The notes: generated by a model from the sequence alone, not told the origin. Shown: positions 20,451 to 32,516, counted from the first letter of the stretch. The stretch: DNA of 64,000 nt from Gambelia wislizenii (GCA_030847615.1 JAUMIR010000003.1:72054001-72118000); one strand, 5' to 3'. Translations and numbers: made by a program.

Positions 20451-21289
20451 TACCTCTGCTGCATTTAACATTTGGATTTAGGCCAAAGGGTTTGCAGCCC
20501 TTTGCCAGACTAGGGGAAATTTACTATGGTGTAAGATTTCATGGCTCCAATCTTGTATCTGATGAGGTGGATTGGGCCCACAAAACACTCTTCCAAAGTG
20601 AATTTGTTGGTCTGTAGTGGGGGTGGGGTCTGTGAAGGGGGGAGAGGCCTCATTGTCTTTCGCCATGTGACATCCTGTGACTTCCCATTCCAGGATTCAG
20701 CCTAGAAATGGCTGATCTTGGGGGGGGGGGTCCGCTGGGTTTATATGGGTTGTGGGAGGCAATTTGGGAAACAAGAGCCCCCCCACCATGGTTTTGTGGA
20801 AGTGTGGATAGTTTCCCAGTTTGTGGGGCCTGAAAATATAGCGGTAAAATAATAATAATTGTGGGCAGGGTTGGGGAGCTCCTGTGAGGGCTTTGGAGGC
20901 TGTAAAATGTGCTCCCAGAGGCTGGAGTATAGTCCATGGCTACATTTTCCTCACCACTGGTCTAGAATGTGCCACAGAACTCTTTTTTCCTGCAACCAAT
21001 TGACATAGGTATCCCATATGAAACTGAAATATCAGCGAACACCAACAATGCAGCTATTCTCTGCAGGCTCATGAAAGTCACAATGGAAAAGGCTCTAGGA
21101 GTGTGAATCTGAGTTTATGTGGTTGTGGTATTTGACGCCCCCTTGTCATGGGAGAGAGGCTTGCATACCCTAATGATGTTTTGAGCTATGCTGGCAGTGG
21201 CATAATAGCCCCGGTAGGCTCTCCCATGCCAGACAGGTCAAAACCGAAGGGTCTGACAAAGAGCGTCAAAGGGCAGGATGGGATCTCTA
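20451..21289. other. Unassigned stretch before the LINE
   Basis: It contains G-runs (20718-20728) but no recognised feature. The last 200 bases may be decayed 5' LINE sequence. Confidence 0.45.
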
Positions 21290-23265
21290 GCCTTATGGCA
21301 ACCATCCTAGGAGAAGTACTGATGGTCAAACATTAATTACTGATAAAGCCTCCATCCTGAATCGTTGGGCTGAACATTTTCAAAGTCTCTTTAGTGCCAA
21401 CCGAGTAGTCCAAGGCTCAGCTATCCAACATATGATACAAAAACCAATGAAAAATGAATTGGACATAGCTCCCACTTTGGAAGAGACCCTTAAGGCCATA
21501 CAGCAGATGAAAAACGGCAAGGCAGCTGGGATTGATGGAATCCCACCTGAAGTTAGGAAACATGGAGGTCATGCACTCCACAATAAATTCCACAAACTCC
21601 TTGTGAATTGCTGGGAAAAGGGGGAACTGCCATCAGATCTCCGAGATGCAGTCGTCATCACCCTGTACAAGAAAAAAGGAGCAAAATCCGATTGCTCAAA
21701 CTATCGAGGCATAACACGGCTCTCTATTGCTCGAAAAATCCTTGCAAGGATACTCCTGAACAGATTAGTTCCTGCTATTGCAGAAGAACTTCTTCCTGAC
21801 AGCCAATGTGGCTTCAGAGCCAATAGGAGTACTACAGATATGGTATTTGCCCTTAGACAACTGCAAGAGAAATGTAGAGAGCAGAACAAGGGTCTCTACG
21901 TAACATTTGTCGACCTCACCAAAGCCTTCAACACTGTAAGTAGAAAAGATCTGTGGCAGATCCTGGAAAGACTAGGATGTCCCCCCAAATTCCTTAAGGT
22001 GATTATCTTGTTACATGAGGGCCAACGCGGTCAAGTCAGATATGGTGATGCTTTTTCAGAGTCCTTTCTAATAACTAATGGAGTGAAGCAGGGTTGTGTT
22101 CTTGCTCCAACTTTATTTACCATCTTCTTCAGCATGATGCTCCGAAGGGCTACGGCAGAGCTTGAAGAAGACAGCATCTATATACGTTACCATACTGATG
22201 GTAGCTTGTTTAACTTAAGCCGTCTGAGGGCTCGCTAAGACTCTAAACTATCTAGTCCGTGAGCTGCTCTTCGCTGATGCTGATGCCCTTGTTGCCCACA
22301 CAGAAGCAGCTCTGCAGCGCTTAACATCCTGCTTCACAACAGCTGCTGAGCTGTTTTGGCTGGAAGTCAACCTGAAGAAAACAGAAGTTCTTTACCAGCC
22401 TGCACCACAGGATGAACACCATTATCCCCACATTGCTGTCAGCAAATCTGTACTTAAGTCCGTTCAGCAGTTCACCTACCTGGGAAGCATCATCTCCTCA
22501 GATGCCAAGATTGACAAAGAGATTGATCACAGATTAGCAAAGGCCTATAGCGCATTTGGAAGACATTACAAAAGAGTCTGGAGTAATAAAAACCTGTGGC
22601 GAAGCACAAAAATCAGTGTGTATAGAGCCATTGTACTGTCTATTCTCCTTTATGGGTTTGAAACATGGGTCACCTATCGTCACCACTTACGACTCCTCGA
22701 ATGCTTTCATCAGCACTGTATACACACAATCCTAAATATACATTGGACTGACTATGTGACGAATGTTGCTGTCCTTGAGCAAGCAGGGATCACCAGCATT
22801 GAGGCCATGATATTGAGAACACAGCTGTGCTGGGCAGGGCACGTTTCTAGGATGGAGGACCATCGCCTCCCCAAAATAGTACTCTACGGTGAACTCACCA
22901 CAGGTAAGTGTAAGAGGGGTGTTCCAAAAAAGCGATACAAAGACTCCCTGAAACAACATCTCAGGCTCGGCCAAATTGATCACCAACAATTGTCTGCCCT
23001 GGCATCACATTGGGAGGCATGGAGATGCACTATCCACAATGCTGCAGCCTTATTTGAGAACTGACGCCGAACAAGTCTTGAAGAGAAATGACAATGCAGA
23101 AAGAATCATAACCTGGAAACATCACCCAAGGAGACCTTCTGCTGTGCTTTCTGCAACTGGACTTGTTTATCTCGAATTGGCCTTTTTAGTCATCAGCACA
23201 CTTGCAGAAAGCGCAGGATGAGTCCTTCCTGAATCTTCGTTTGCGAAGAAAAGCCAGAGAGAGAG
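21290..23265 (+). pseudogene. Non-LTR retrotransposon ORF2 remnant: reverse transcriptase plus C-terminal zinc finger
   Basis: The RT begins with 'RWAEHF' near 21370, then 'MKNGKAAGIDGIPPEV', 'NYRGIT', 'SQCGFRANRSTTDM', motif A 'TFVDLTKAFNTV' and motif B 'NGVKQGCVLAPTLF', all in one frame (21432-22238). A single-base shift near 22237 moves the reading on to 'ELLFADADAL'. The catalytic FADD motif is therefore altered to F-A-D-A. The thumb region ('FTYLGSIISSDAKID', 'ILLYGFETW', 'CWAGHVSRMEDHRLPK') runs to a stop at 23062. In the same frame beyond it lies a C-x2-C-x12-H-x3-C finger containing 'SRIGLFSH', with a final stop at 23230-23232. The 3' end has a TCTTCG-TTTG-CGAAGA hairpin. I did not see an endonuclease domain, and the clade is not resolved. 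Confidence 0.85.
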
Positions 23266-24050
23266 AGGTATTTGAATATAAAGGCCTAAGTGATTGCCTG
23301 CCGAGTCTAACCTAAAGCCAGAAAGTTCAGGATGTTCCTGTTGAAAGGTTCACAGAGTGCTGTAAGTTTCTATCTAAAATCCAAAGTTGCTGGATGTGGG
23401 GATACCCATCATGATTCTCAACATATTTACTCAAAATTTTTTTGTTGAGTTCAATGGTCTCACCAGTGGTAGCTGAGGTTCCTTGTCACTGGTGCAATGA
23501 ATGCTCTCTTGGTTTTACTAGAAACAGGAGAAATGTTAGTAGAACATAGAAAAGTGCTACCCAAGGTGCTGTACGTGTTTTGGGGGATGGATTAAGCACT
23601 TTGGATAGCTCCTTTAAGGTTCAGACTGGATCCATCATCCCAATGACATGGAAGCCACCAGTGACTCTTGCCTTACCACACTTGCTCAGGACATGGGTAT
23701 CATTCTAAACACATCTGTGGACAACTTCTCCATGTTTAATGAATAAGCCTTTTTGATAAACAGGCTGTGGAGGTGGAGATTTTGCTCAATTATGTGCTAG
23801 GTTTATATTCTACCAAGGTGCAAATTGCTCTTTGTCCAGTACTGTTGATATAAAATGAATGCATTTTAAACTAAAATTTACAGGAGCCAAAGCTGGATAA
23901 TGGGGGTCAATTTGTCTGGAATGCCTTCATTAAATGGTTTTATTAAGAAATCATAACTGAGTAATTGTGATGGCAAACTATAAAAGGATTAGGTATTATT
24001 AATGAGCTGATGATATTCCGTGGAAGACAAAGAGAAAAAAGAGGTGAAGT
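23266..24050. other. Unassigned stretch
   Basis: No recognised element or gene. Confidence 0.5.
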
Positions 24051-24185
24051 CGAAGGCTTTCACAGCCAGCATCCATAGATTTTCTTTCGGTTCTTCCAGG
24101 CTGTGAGGCTGTGTTCTGGAATAGTTTCTTTCTGATGTTTCGCCTGCATCTGTGGCTGGCATCCTCAGAGAGAAAAAAGGGTTTA
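24051..24185 (+). repeat. Short interspersed repeat, 'gaaggctttcacagcc' family
   Basis: It contains 'gtcgaaggctttcacagcca', 'gcatccatagattttc' and 'ttccaggctgtgaggctgtg', then 'ctgatgtttcgcctgcatct'. Two partial copies in head-to-head arrangement occur at 47186-47300. This sequence type is widespread in reptiles; whether it derives from a Penelope-like element or a MITE is uncertain. Confidence 0.6.
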
Positions 24186-25629
24186 GAGATAGAATTGTGT
24201 TTCAGTTGTACTCCGGGACTTCAACTTTCCTGAAGAAGGAGACTGGAAGGGAAGCTAGAATGAGGCTTGGTAAGAGAAAGGGAAAGAGGTTTAAAAGATA
24301 GAGAATAAAAATTATTCCTGATAAGTATGAGATGAAATGGGATTGTACAATCTCTTCCCTCTTTGAAGTGCATTTCACTACTTTCCCACACCTACTTTGG
24401 CCACATGTTGCCACTGCCTTTCTTCATGTTAACCAGACTTTAATAATTAGCTGTGGTTCTTTTAAACAACATATTCAAACCTTGGTTAACTAGTGAATGC
24501 TAGTTTGCATTAGCCATAGTTCAAGTCAGTACCAATCATAGTTAAGATCAGTGGTGGGGATTTATGCTAGAGTGTGGAAGGATTGGGCTTTGGAAAGAGA
24601 AGCCCACTCCTAAATTCCTTAATCAGTGTGGCCAAAGCATTTATTTCTAAAGAGTTTCATGATTCCCCATAAAGATGGGGAAGGAATAATTACAGTATAA
24701 GCTGGGCTCCTTTTGTGTGTGATAGGATTTTTAAGAAGAGCTTTTTTATTAATGCAACCTCATGTTTAACAGGCAGTACAACATTTCTTTTGATTTCAAA
24801 GATTTGCATTTCTTAAAAGCATGTCTGCATCCTTCAACTACTAGAGGCAGAGAGTATTTTTTTTTAAAAAAAAATCCCTTGACATAACCCACTGTCATGT
24901 TATATTATATTCTAGGGCATGGAGTCTCTATACCTTACTGATTTTTATAAAGCAAGTCAGCTCTACATGGGAATGGTAGAGGCCACTTCAACAGGAACAG
25001 AAACAATGGAATATTTGTGCAGCGATGTACATTATTCCATGGGGTTAAAGAACTTGAATTTTATAATGGTTCCAGTGAATCCATAAACCCTCAACACTTG
25101 TGCTATCATGATGGTTACCATATATGCACTTTCAAAGAAAAAGGTTAAGACAGGACTCCATGTTTCAAAGAAAGAACATGATGAATGAGTTCTCTCTACC
25201 ACCACCACCCTGAAAAATTCTTATGCTCAAGGAATGTCATTCCAAGATGAGAAGTAACAGTACTTTTGCCTTTTTCTTTTTGTCAGTGATTTCTTCAACA
25301 AATTTCACATACTTCAAATGTTTAAGATGAGCTGCAAAGAAACCAATGCATCTTTCTGAAAATGTTTGCACAACTTTAAGTACTATTGTATTTATAATTA
25401 GATTTGTCACACATTTACTGACAGAATGAAGGCAAAAATCACATTACTGATATCTAGAAAGTTTCATAACGGCTTAAATTTTATCAAATTCCTACTCTCC
25501 CACATTTTTTTCCCAGATAGTTCCTGAGGTGGGGTGAAACACTCCACGAATTTATCCCAAGATGTTGGGGTTCCAAATGACACACTCTTGTTTGTGAAGA
25601 CGTTGAGGTTAGGGGCTCATTCCCCTAAT
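24186..25629. other. Unassigned stretch
   Basis: AT-rich, with no recognised repeat, exon or motif. It may be unique sequence. Confidence 0.5.
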
Positions 25630-25805
25630 TATAGCACTATGGTCACACTTTAATCACATGGCAACATCCTATGGAATCCTGGGATTTGCAGTGTAAGCAG
25701 GGATGATAGAACTCTCAGCCAGAGACTTCTAGTGCTTCAACAAACTACAAACCCCAGGATTCCATAGGATGAAACCACAGCAATTAAAGTGGAATAGTAA
25801 CACTA
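25630..25805. mobile_element. Palindromic MITE
   Basis: The left arm 'actttaatcacatggcaaca-tcctatggaatcctgggatt' is the near reverse complement of the right arm 'ccccaggattccataggatg-aaaccacagcaattaaagt', with a short centre at 25700-25740. The arms are about 50 bp or more. A related, split copy is at 19674-20450. No target duplication could be fixed. Confidence 0.7.
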
Positions 25806-26385
25806 CAGGCATAGCTCAGTTACCAAAGGAGATTATCAGATAGTTGAAAAAGGCCCCAAAGGAGCTCATGAGAATGACGTCACTGTACCAGGAACAGATC
25901 CCGATATCCCATGATGTCATCCTCCTGGCATGCTTGCTCTGTCGTCCCTCCATGTTGACACAATGAAAAAGGTGTTGCTTTTTATTACTGGAAATTTCTG
26001 CTAATGAAAAGTGGTACTTTTTACATTGTGTCAGCATGGAGGGAGGATGGAGCAAGCACACGAGGAGGACGACATTTGCCATAACGGGAACCCTTCTTGG
26101 TACAGTGCCGTCATTCTTGCGAGCTCCTTTGCGGCTTTTTTCAAGCATCTGATAATCTCCAAAGCCTCTGACAAAGAAGCTCCTTTTTACAAGGTCTTTC
26201 TATGGGAGTCCAGCCCAACCCACCCGCCCCCCTCTGATTTTGTTTTCTGTCTAGCTTGAAGCCTCCCCCTCCCCATTGGCATTGTGAGGTTGGTGAAGAA
26301 GGGGAAAGGGAGATGTTCAGTGTTGGGTCTCAGCAGGATGTCTGAAGTAAACAATGCAATAAAGCTTGACCTGGGAAAGAGCAAG
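25806..26385 (+). repeat. Unnamed interspersed repeat split by a foldback transposon
   Basis: The left piece ends 'caggcatagctcagttacc' and the right piece resumes 'gcctctgacaaagaagctcc' and 'tttttacaaggt'. It ends with 'agtaaacaatgcaataaagc'. It matches the uninterrupted copy at 9529-9735. Confidence 0.7.
25828..26160. mobile_element. Foldback transposon, GGAGATTATCAG type, 333 bp
   Basis: Perfect 12-bp ends, GGAGATTATCAG (25828-25839) and CTGATAATCTCC (26149-26160), continue into arms of about 148 bp that pair across most of the element. Examples are 'aaaggagctcatgagaatga' and, reversed, 'tcattcttgcgagctccttt'. The target duplication is AAA at 25825-25827 and 26161-26163. Removing the element and one AAA gives a sequence equal in length to the empty site near 9545. 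The two mirrored open frames are palindrome artefacts. Confidence 0.9.
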
Positions 26386-26519
26386 ATTCTACTCTAGATG
26401 ATCAGGGTCTGTTTAAGGAATTTTTGGGGGGGGGCTGCAATGATTTATTTTGGAGGGCCCATATGTTTATCTCAGGTCAATGTAACCTAACCTATTCACA
26501 GTACAGGATGTTCAGATTA

Positions 26520-26753
26520 CAGTAGGACTCCCGTATCCACTGATTCATTATCCATGGGGCACAAAACAGCATACCTACCACAGCGTCTTCCTACAAAATG
26601 TGTCATCTCTAGCCATTTTCTAGGTCCTCCAAGGTAACTCTATAGTATTTAAACCAGAAGTCCCATTATTTTCAATGGCGTTCACTATTATCCACAGTTT
26701 TCAGTATCCATGCCCCCCAGAACCAATCCCCAGCAGATAAGGGGGGGCTACTG
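26520..26753. mobile_element. Tigger/pogo-like non-autonomous element
   Basis: The ends 'cagtaggactcccgtatcca' and 'cagataagggggggctactg' are imperfect inverted repeats. TA dinucleotides flank it at 26518-26519 and 26754-26755, the target duplication of Tc1/mariner-pogo elements. The 234-bp body with 'cagttttcagtatccatgcc' recalls MER2/Tigger-derived elements. Confidence 0.7.
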
Positions 26754-26875
26754 TATTACATAATTTGCCACCAGTAATTTAATTTAAAAACTATATTATA
26801 GGCACTAACATAATATTTTTTGTTTATTAGCAATTAACATCATGGTGTAGATTTCCTCAAAGAAAAGAAAGAGTG

Positions 26876-27534
26876 GACTACAAGCTGAACATGAGTTAGC
26901 AGTGTGATGCAGCAGCAAAAAAAGCCATCTAGGCTGCATTAATAGGCGTATAGTGTCTAGATCAAGGGAAGTAATAGTGCCACTCCATTCTGCTTTGGTC
27001 AGATCTCACCTGGAATTCTGTTTCCACTTCTGGGCACCACAATTCAGGAAGGATATTGAGAAGCTGGAACGTGCCCAGAGGAGGGTGACCAGGATGGTAG
27101 GAGTTCTGGAAGCCATGCCCTGTGAGGAGCATCTTAGGGAGCTGGGCATGTTTAGCCTGGAGAAGAGAAGGTTGAGAGGTGACATGATAGCCATGTTTAA
27201 ATATTTGAAGGGATGTCATGCTAAGGATGGGGCAAGCATGTTTTCTGCAGCTCCAGAGCAATGGGTTCAAACTACCCAGGACACAGAGCAATGGGTTCAA
27301 ACTACCGGAAAAGAGATTCCACCTAAACATTAGGAAGAACTTCCTGACAGTAAGAGCTGTTCAGAAGGGGAATGCACTGCTTCCTTGGAGTTTGGTGGAG
27401 TCTCCTTCTTTGGAGGTTTTTAAACAGAGGCTGGATGGCCATCTGTTGTGAGGGCTTTGATTGTGTGTTCCTGCAGGGCAGAAGCTGATTGGATGGGATG
27501 GCTGTTGGCGTCCCTTCCAGCCCTATGATTCTAG
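26876..27534 (+). mobile_element. CR1 3' segment
   Basis: It encodes the ORF2 end: '[20 protein letters not shown]', '[16 protein letters not shown]', '[20 protein letters not shown]', then 'RKNFLTVRAVQKGNAL'. It ends with 'ccctatgattctagg', a single tail unit. A ~30-bp tandem duplication, 'agagcaatgggttcaaacta', is present at about 27255-27306. It is more diverged than CR1-A and so older or of another subfamily. Confidence 0.85.
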
Positions 27535-27646
27535 GCTGCATTCAGAGCCTGAGAACATTACTTTTGGATTACACCTTCCAGAATTCCCCTGCCAGCACCC
27601 TTCTCAAGTTCTGGTTGCATTGTTCCTTTTTCAGCATTCTCTAGCC

Positions 27647-28002
27647 TAGTGGTTCTTAACGTGGGGTCCATGATGTCCTCACAGGGGGTCCTCAAAGGCT
27701 TGAAGGCTGCTTGGCCCATCTCCTCCCTGTAGTGGAGCAGCCACATGACAGGAACCAAGGCAAAGGCTGGCTAGCTGGCTTGACTTGCACATTGCCATTC
27801 AATCCACTCCAGCCACAAACGTGCAGGAAGAAGCAAGAGTGCCTCTGTGGGAAAGTTTAATAGATGGTGTAATTGTATTGTTGTTGTTGTTAGCTATTAT
27901 TATTAGCTATTATTATTAGGGTTTTAAATCTTGAGTTAAGTCTTGGGGCAATAAAAGATATTTAAAGGGGGTCCCTGGTAAAGAAAAGGTTACGAACCAC
28001 TG
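27647..28002. mobile_element. Non-autonomous hAT transposon with intact 8-bp duplication
   Basis: The ends TAGTGGTTCTTAACG and, reversed, CAGTGGTTCGTAACC are inverted repeats of the hAT MER5/Charlie kind. The flanks are an exact CTCTAGCC at 27639-27646 and 28003-28010. The 356-bp body has no transposase and contains (TTG)n/(TTA)n runs near 27880-27920. Confidence 0.85.
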
Positions 28003-28130
28003 CTCTAGCCTAATGGCTCTCACATAACACTAATGGGATACTGGTGTGATTTAGTGACAACAATAAAACCATTGTTCCAGTAGTATTGCTCCCAATTTTT
28101 ATTTATGTTCTTTATATCCTTCTGCTAAAA

Positions 28131-28350
28131 GAGCTAGAGTGTTGTAGAAGTTTCAGCATTGCACTATGACTGTGGAGACCAGATCATCCTTACTCAGCCA
28201 TGAATACCCACTGGGTGACCTTGGGCAAGTCACACTCTCTCAGCCTCAAAGGAAGGGAAAGGCACACCCCCTTTGAACACATCTTGCCTAGAAAACCCAA
28301 TGATAGGTTCGCCTTAGTCAGAAATGACTTGAAGGCACATAGGCAAACAG
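28131..28350 (+). mobile_element. tRNA-derived SINE (BovB-tailed type), degraded head
   Basis: The core 'cccactgggtgaccttgggc' and 'aagtcacactctctcagcct' and the tail 'aatgacttgaaggcacatag' identify it. The head and B-box are mutated. Confidence 0.8.
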
Positions 28351-28614
28351 ACAAATTCCTTTTGCAGGTTGAACTCAGTTGGAAGCAAGGGGAGGAACCT
28401 GAAGACAAAGGGGGAAAGGGAAGGAGGTGAGAGGACATTTTAGGAGCAGCTGGAAAGATGGGCTGGAGGGGATATATGTGGAGTGTGGCTGCCCAATTGG
28501 GACCCTTGAAGGGCAGAAGAGGGGGCACCCTTCTTCCTAGTAGAGGCATAGGAAGGGGAGAAGAGAGATCAGACAAGAGAGACACAGGAAGGAAGGAAAG
28601 GGAAGAAAGAAAGA

Positions 28615-28825
28615 AGCCCTAGTGTTGGACTAGGTATGGGAAGGCCCATGTTTAAAGCCCCACTTTGCCATGGAGGTCACTGCCTGGCCTTGGACCAGTT
28701 GCTGTCTATTAGCATAGGCTAACTCACAGGGATATTTTGAGGATGAAAATGGGCAGAAGGCTCATGTCTGTGGCCTTGAACTTGTTGGACAAAAAGGCAG
28801 GATATAAATACAACCAATGAATACA
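28615..28825 (+). mobile_element. SINE with LINE-like tail, degraded
   Basis: It reads 'agtgttggactagg', 'cttggaccagttgctgtcta', 'taactcacagggatattttg' and ends 'aaaaggcaggatataaatac', a tail like that of L2/CR1-mobilised SINEs. A purine-rich (GAAG)n-like run precedes it. Confidence 0.6.
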
Positions 28826-29719
28826 ATATAGCTTGCCATACGCACCAGTTCATCCACACATTGATGAAAACAATTAGGGGAAAAAATTATTGACTTATAT
28901 CAAGTTGTTAATACTGTACTAGCTACAGCAGACCCATTAAATCAACTACGATTTGGTAAATCATGCAGTTATGTAAGTTCCATTAATTCCATGTATCTGA
29001 CTCTATGTGGACTAGCAATGGGATTTAGGCTTCAGTTGCATCAAACTCCCTACTCTGTGATTTATCAATTAAATGTGCTAAAAGGAATCCTGATGTACTT
29101 TTGTGCCTAATCAATGTGCATATTCCCATATTTGTGTGTACATTTCTGTCCACCCACTAACCTGGTACCTTGGTCTTTAATTAGAGCTGGATTTCTATTG
29201 TTTCCCAGAACCGCTTTCACTTGACCCCAGAACTTTCTGGCAGAAATACAAGGTGTAGGCTTAGCTGGAAAGGTGCTTAGAAAAATCAGAACAAAAATAA
29301 CCCATCCTTTTGAAGGAAAAGCAAGGCAAAACAGACATTCCTGCTAAGCAATCACTTTGCTGTTTCTTCATGAACATTTGAAATGTCCTTGTGTGACAGC
29401 ATGTGGAATGCTAACCATTGATGATGGCAGGATTGGGAGGGGAGAGTGTAGAATCATGTACATAGTATCACATTTTTGATAACTGGATTGTTTTAGGATG
29501 TAGTTTGACGTTCAGACGCACAGCCCAGAAGTACATTTTATTGTGTGCATTTGCCTTCAACAGCACCTGTTGACAACATGAGGCTGAATTATTGTTTTTG
29601 TTCACTTGAGCACCAGGAAATGAGAGAGGAAAAACAAAAAGTGATTGTTATCATGCCCTATACCTCCTCCCTATAATATTTCATAATTGGCAATATTGAG
29701 CTTCTTCATGGGATCTAGA
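28826..29719. other. Unassigned stretch
   Basis: No recognised feature. Confidence 0.45.
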
Positions 29720-30572
29720 AGGCTGGGGTGGACCAAAAGTGAGGTCAGATGGAAGTCACTAAGACCTAAAGAAGGTGTTGTGGAAAAATACTAGCAGACA
29801 CATCCAAGATAGGATTAAGCGAAGCTCCTAGTAAACAACGACATTAAGGTGGTATGTGCTAATCCCCTCTTGGGCATCCTCAGTGATGAGTCATGTCACA
29901 AACAAGCAAATGACCAAAACAACCATTATCCCCAGGAAATATCCCCATGCATCTTTCCTATCCTACAAGAAGGGGGTTGTCATAAACCCATCAATTCCAA
30001 TCTCTCAGACATTAACAGCAATTAGCAGAGTTGCAGTTTCCTTTAATGGTAAGAAACCCATCTAAGCTTTGTTCTAAGGCCGAATACCCCTTCAGGACAT
30101 GAAATACCATATAAATATTAGTGTCCAATCAATAGCAAGGTGTGTCACTGTACCCCTGTGGATGACACTCTGCCACTCTCTGTTAGTGTGCTCCCAGACC
30201 TGATTTCAGTGCCACCCTCAGACTTCTGCCTGAGTACTTTGCTCCTCTCTTCGGACTGGTAATTATTACCCTATCTCCAGAATCTATTCCTCTAGCCAAC
30301 CTTTCTGCTTTAATCTCTTCATTGGCCTAGTATGGTTCTTGTGAGCGTGTTTTGCGTGAGTGAGTACCCTTCATGTTGTTTTCCAATAAAAACCATTTAT
30401 TTTCCTTTTACTGGACTTCTCTGCAGTGAGTATTGGTATACATAGGTGGAAAGATCCCAAAAGTTACCCAACCTCTCGCAGCCATCCACTTGAGCTAATA
30501 ACTCCCCCAATTAATAACTGGCATTTGGCACCATGGGTGGCCCCACAGACCACCCACCTCTTTGGGTAACAC
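29720..30572 (+). mobile_element. LTR plus possible leader, endogenous retroelement, copy 1
   Basis: It matches the copy at 38000-38670 plus 39491-39613 over its length: 'taggattaagcgaagctcct-agtaaac', 'cataaacccatcaattccaa', 'ggttcttgtgagcgtg' and 'ttttccaataaaaaccattt' (a polyadenylation-type AATAAA). Past the presumed LTR end comes 'catttggcaccatgggtgg', a possible primer-binding region, then 'tttgggtaacac' shared with copy 2. Boundaries are approximate. No gag, pol or env coding sequence follows. Confidence 0.6.
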
Positions 30573-32448
30573 TATGTAGAGGATTGAAAAATGTGGATAT
30601 TGTGACAGTGCAACAGCTTGATGGTGCATGCAAAGTTGTATTGATTAGGGGGGTAAAGAATGCTTGCAAATTTTCTTTCTTTCTGTGAGAGTGACTCTAC
30701 ATATCAAGGCATTCCATATGATTTAATTAAAAATTACAATTTAAAACATTGGGGTGGGTGGGAACCATTTTGTTGTATTTTTGATCAGCTAGGTTGTTTT
30801 AGGCCCAAGTTCTGGTTTGTCAGAACCAGAAAAGTTTTCTGGTCACTGTAGAGTGGGGAACAAAGCCATCTACCAGAACTAAGGCAGCTAGCATAGGGCA
30901 AAATGATGAAATTGGCCCTAGAAGGTACGTCACAGCACTCTAAATAATTTATTTAAAGCCTCAAATTTGCAGTGTGCATGGGAGGAGTGCCATTGTAAGT
31001 AAACCTACTTCTTTTTGCTTTTACAAAGAAGACTAAACCTACTTTGTTTCTTTGCTGCTTGTTGGTGGTGGTGATATGGGGTGGTTGTTGCTCACCCCCC
31101 CCCCCAAGGTCAAGTGAAAGGCACGTGTGGCCCCCAGGGCATTTGTGACCCACCCCTGCTACACATGCATCATCTCCTCATTGGATTTTTTGGGGTCTAG
31201 GGCCAATTGAGCAAATAAATAAAAAGTCTTAAAATATTGTTAATTCATTGTAATTACTTAGCCCCCAAACCTGTCTTTATGCAAATGTGCAATTTCATGC
31301 CTAGGTATAGCTCTAAACCATAGGCCATTTCCATATAAATGAATAAACGGGAAAGGCACCATGGCAGTGCAACATCCACTGTGCACTGCTCCCTCTTGTG
31401 GAATGTGAAAGACAACAGTGTAACTTGGAAGCAGAGTAACCAATATTCACAAGCAGAAGGTTAGCAACAACCAGTCTCACACTATCCCCACATATGTCAT
31501 TAACCTAGCACCCCCTTAAGCCATGTGTTCAGGGAGAACACATGGCCCAAAAGAAACAAAAAACCCACACAAGCCTACAAACAGCACAGCAAAGCAATCA
31601 ACCTTGATCCCCAAAAGACAAGTTCAACTGCTTCTGTCTCTTCAAAACATTCTTGTTTTGGAGCAGGTAGCACCATCTCTTGCACAGTAATGTTGGGTTT
31701 TGTGTAGAAAACCCACACATTTTCGGTGCAGAAAGAAGTGCCTCAAACAATTTGTATGAATAATATCTTTCAGTTGTGCAAAAACCTGTATATTCTCATA
31801 CAGAGGGCAGAAAATCACTAAAATTATTCATTTGTGTATGTAGGAATGAAATGGGCAAAGATTTACATCCCTACAGCAAACTATCTTGGGCTGGACCTGT
31901 TAGCTGACAAAGCAAGTCAAATAGCACTTCATAGATTACAAGCTATTTAGGGTAGCTCTTGAAAGCTGTTTCTTCAAGGCAGGCTTCTAAGCTGGGGACA
32001 TCAGGTTGATAAGTATGTTTTTATATGTGCTAGCCCAGTCACATAAAGAGTTGTGATGGAAGCATCATGTTCCTGCTGACTACTGAGGGTAACATGAATA
32101 ATAGGAGAGCACAGACACTCACAAGCTATAGGGATCAGAAGTCCAGAGATAGAAAGAAATGGTCCCCAAGCTCTCCCCTCTGGTCCCACTGACCCAGAGG
32201 GTCTGATCTTTTATATATAGTAGCTATTATGGCCACTATTCTTTGCTGATAATTCCCCTCCCACCCTATGAACACACACACACACAGATACACAGACACA
32301 CACACACACTTCTACTTCTGCACCCTCCCTGCCATGGAAGGAGGAGGAGGGAAGATGATGGCAGTAGGGCTGTAGCTATGGGTGTGTGAGAGATATTTTC
32401 ATTTGCTCCTCAAATTCTAGCATGGCAGAGACTAAGACACTGAAAATT
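30573..32448. other. Unassigned stretch with a (CA)n run
   Basis: Contains a C-run at 31098-31106 and a CA-rich microsatellite at 32272-32309. No gene or element recognised. Confidence 0.5.
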
Positions 32449-32516
32449 GTTCACACTTGGAGCTCTTATATTTGATGTATATATTTGTTGTTCACACTTG
32501 GAGCTCTTATATTTGA
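32449..32516. repeat. 27-bp direct repeat at the CR1-A 5' edge
   Basis: The sequence 'gttcacacttggagctctta' plus seven more bases occurs at 32449-32475 and again at 32490-32516, separated by 14 bases. The second copy abuts the CR1 promoter repeats. Confidence 0.85.

Noticed and set aside
25816..26259. Two opposing open frames of 110 and 82 codons with similar protein sequence
   Set aside because: They are the two arms of a palindromic transposon read in opposite directions.
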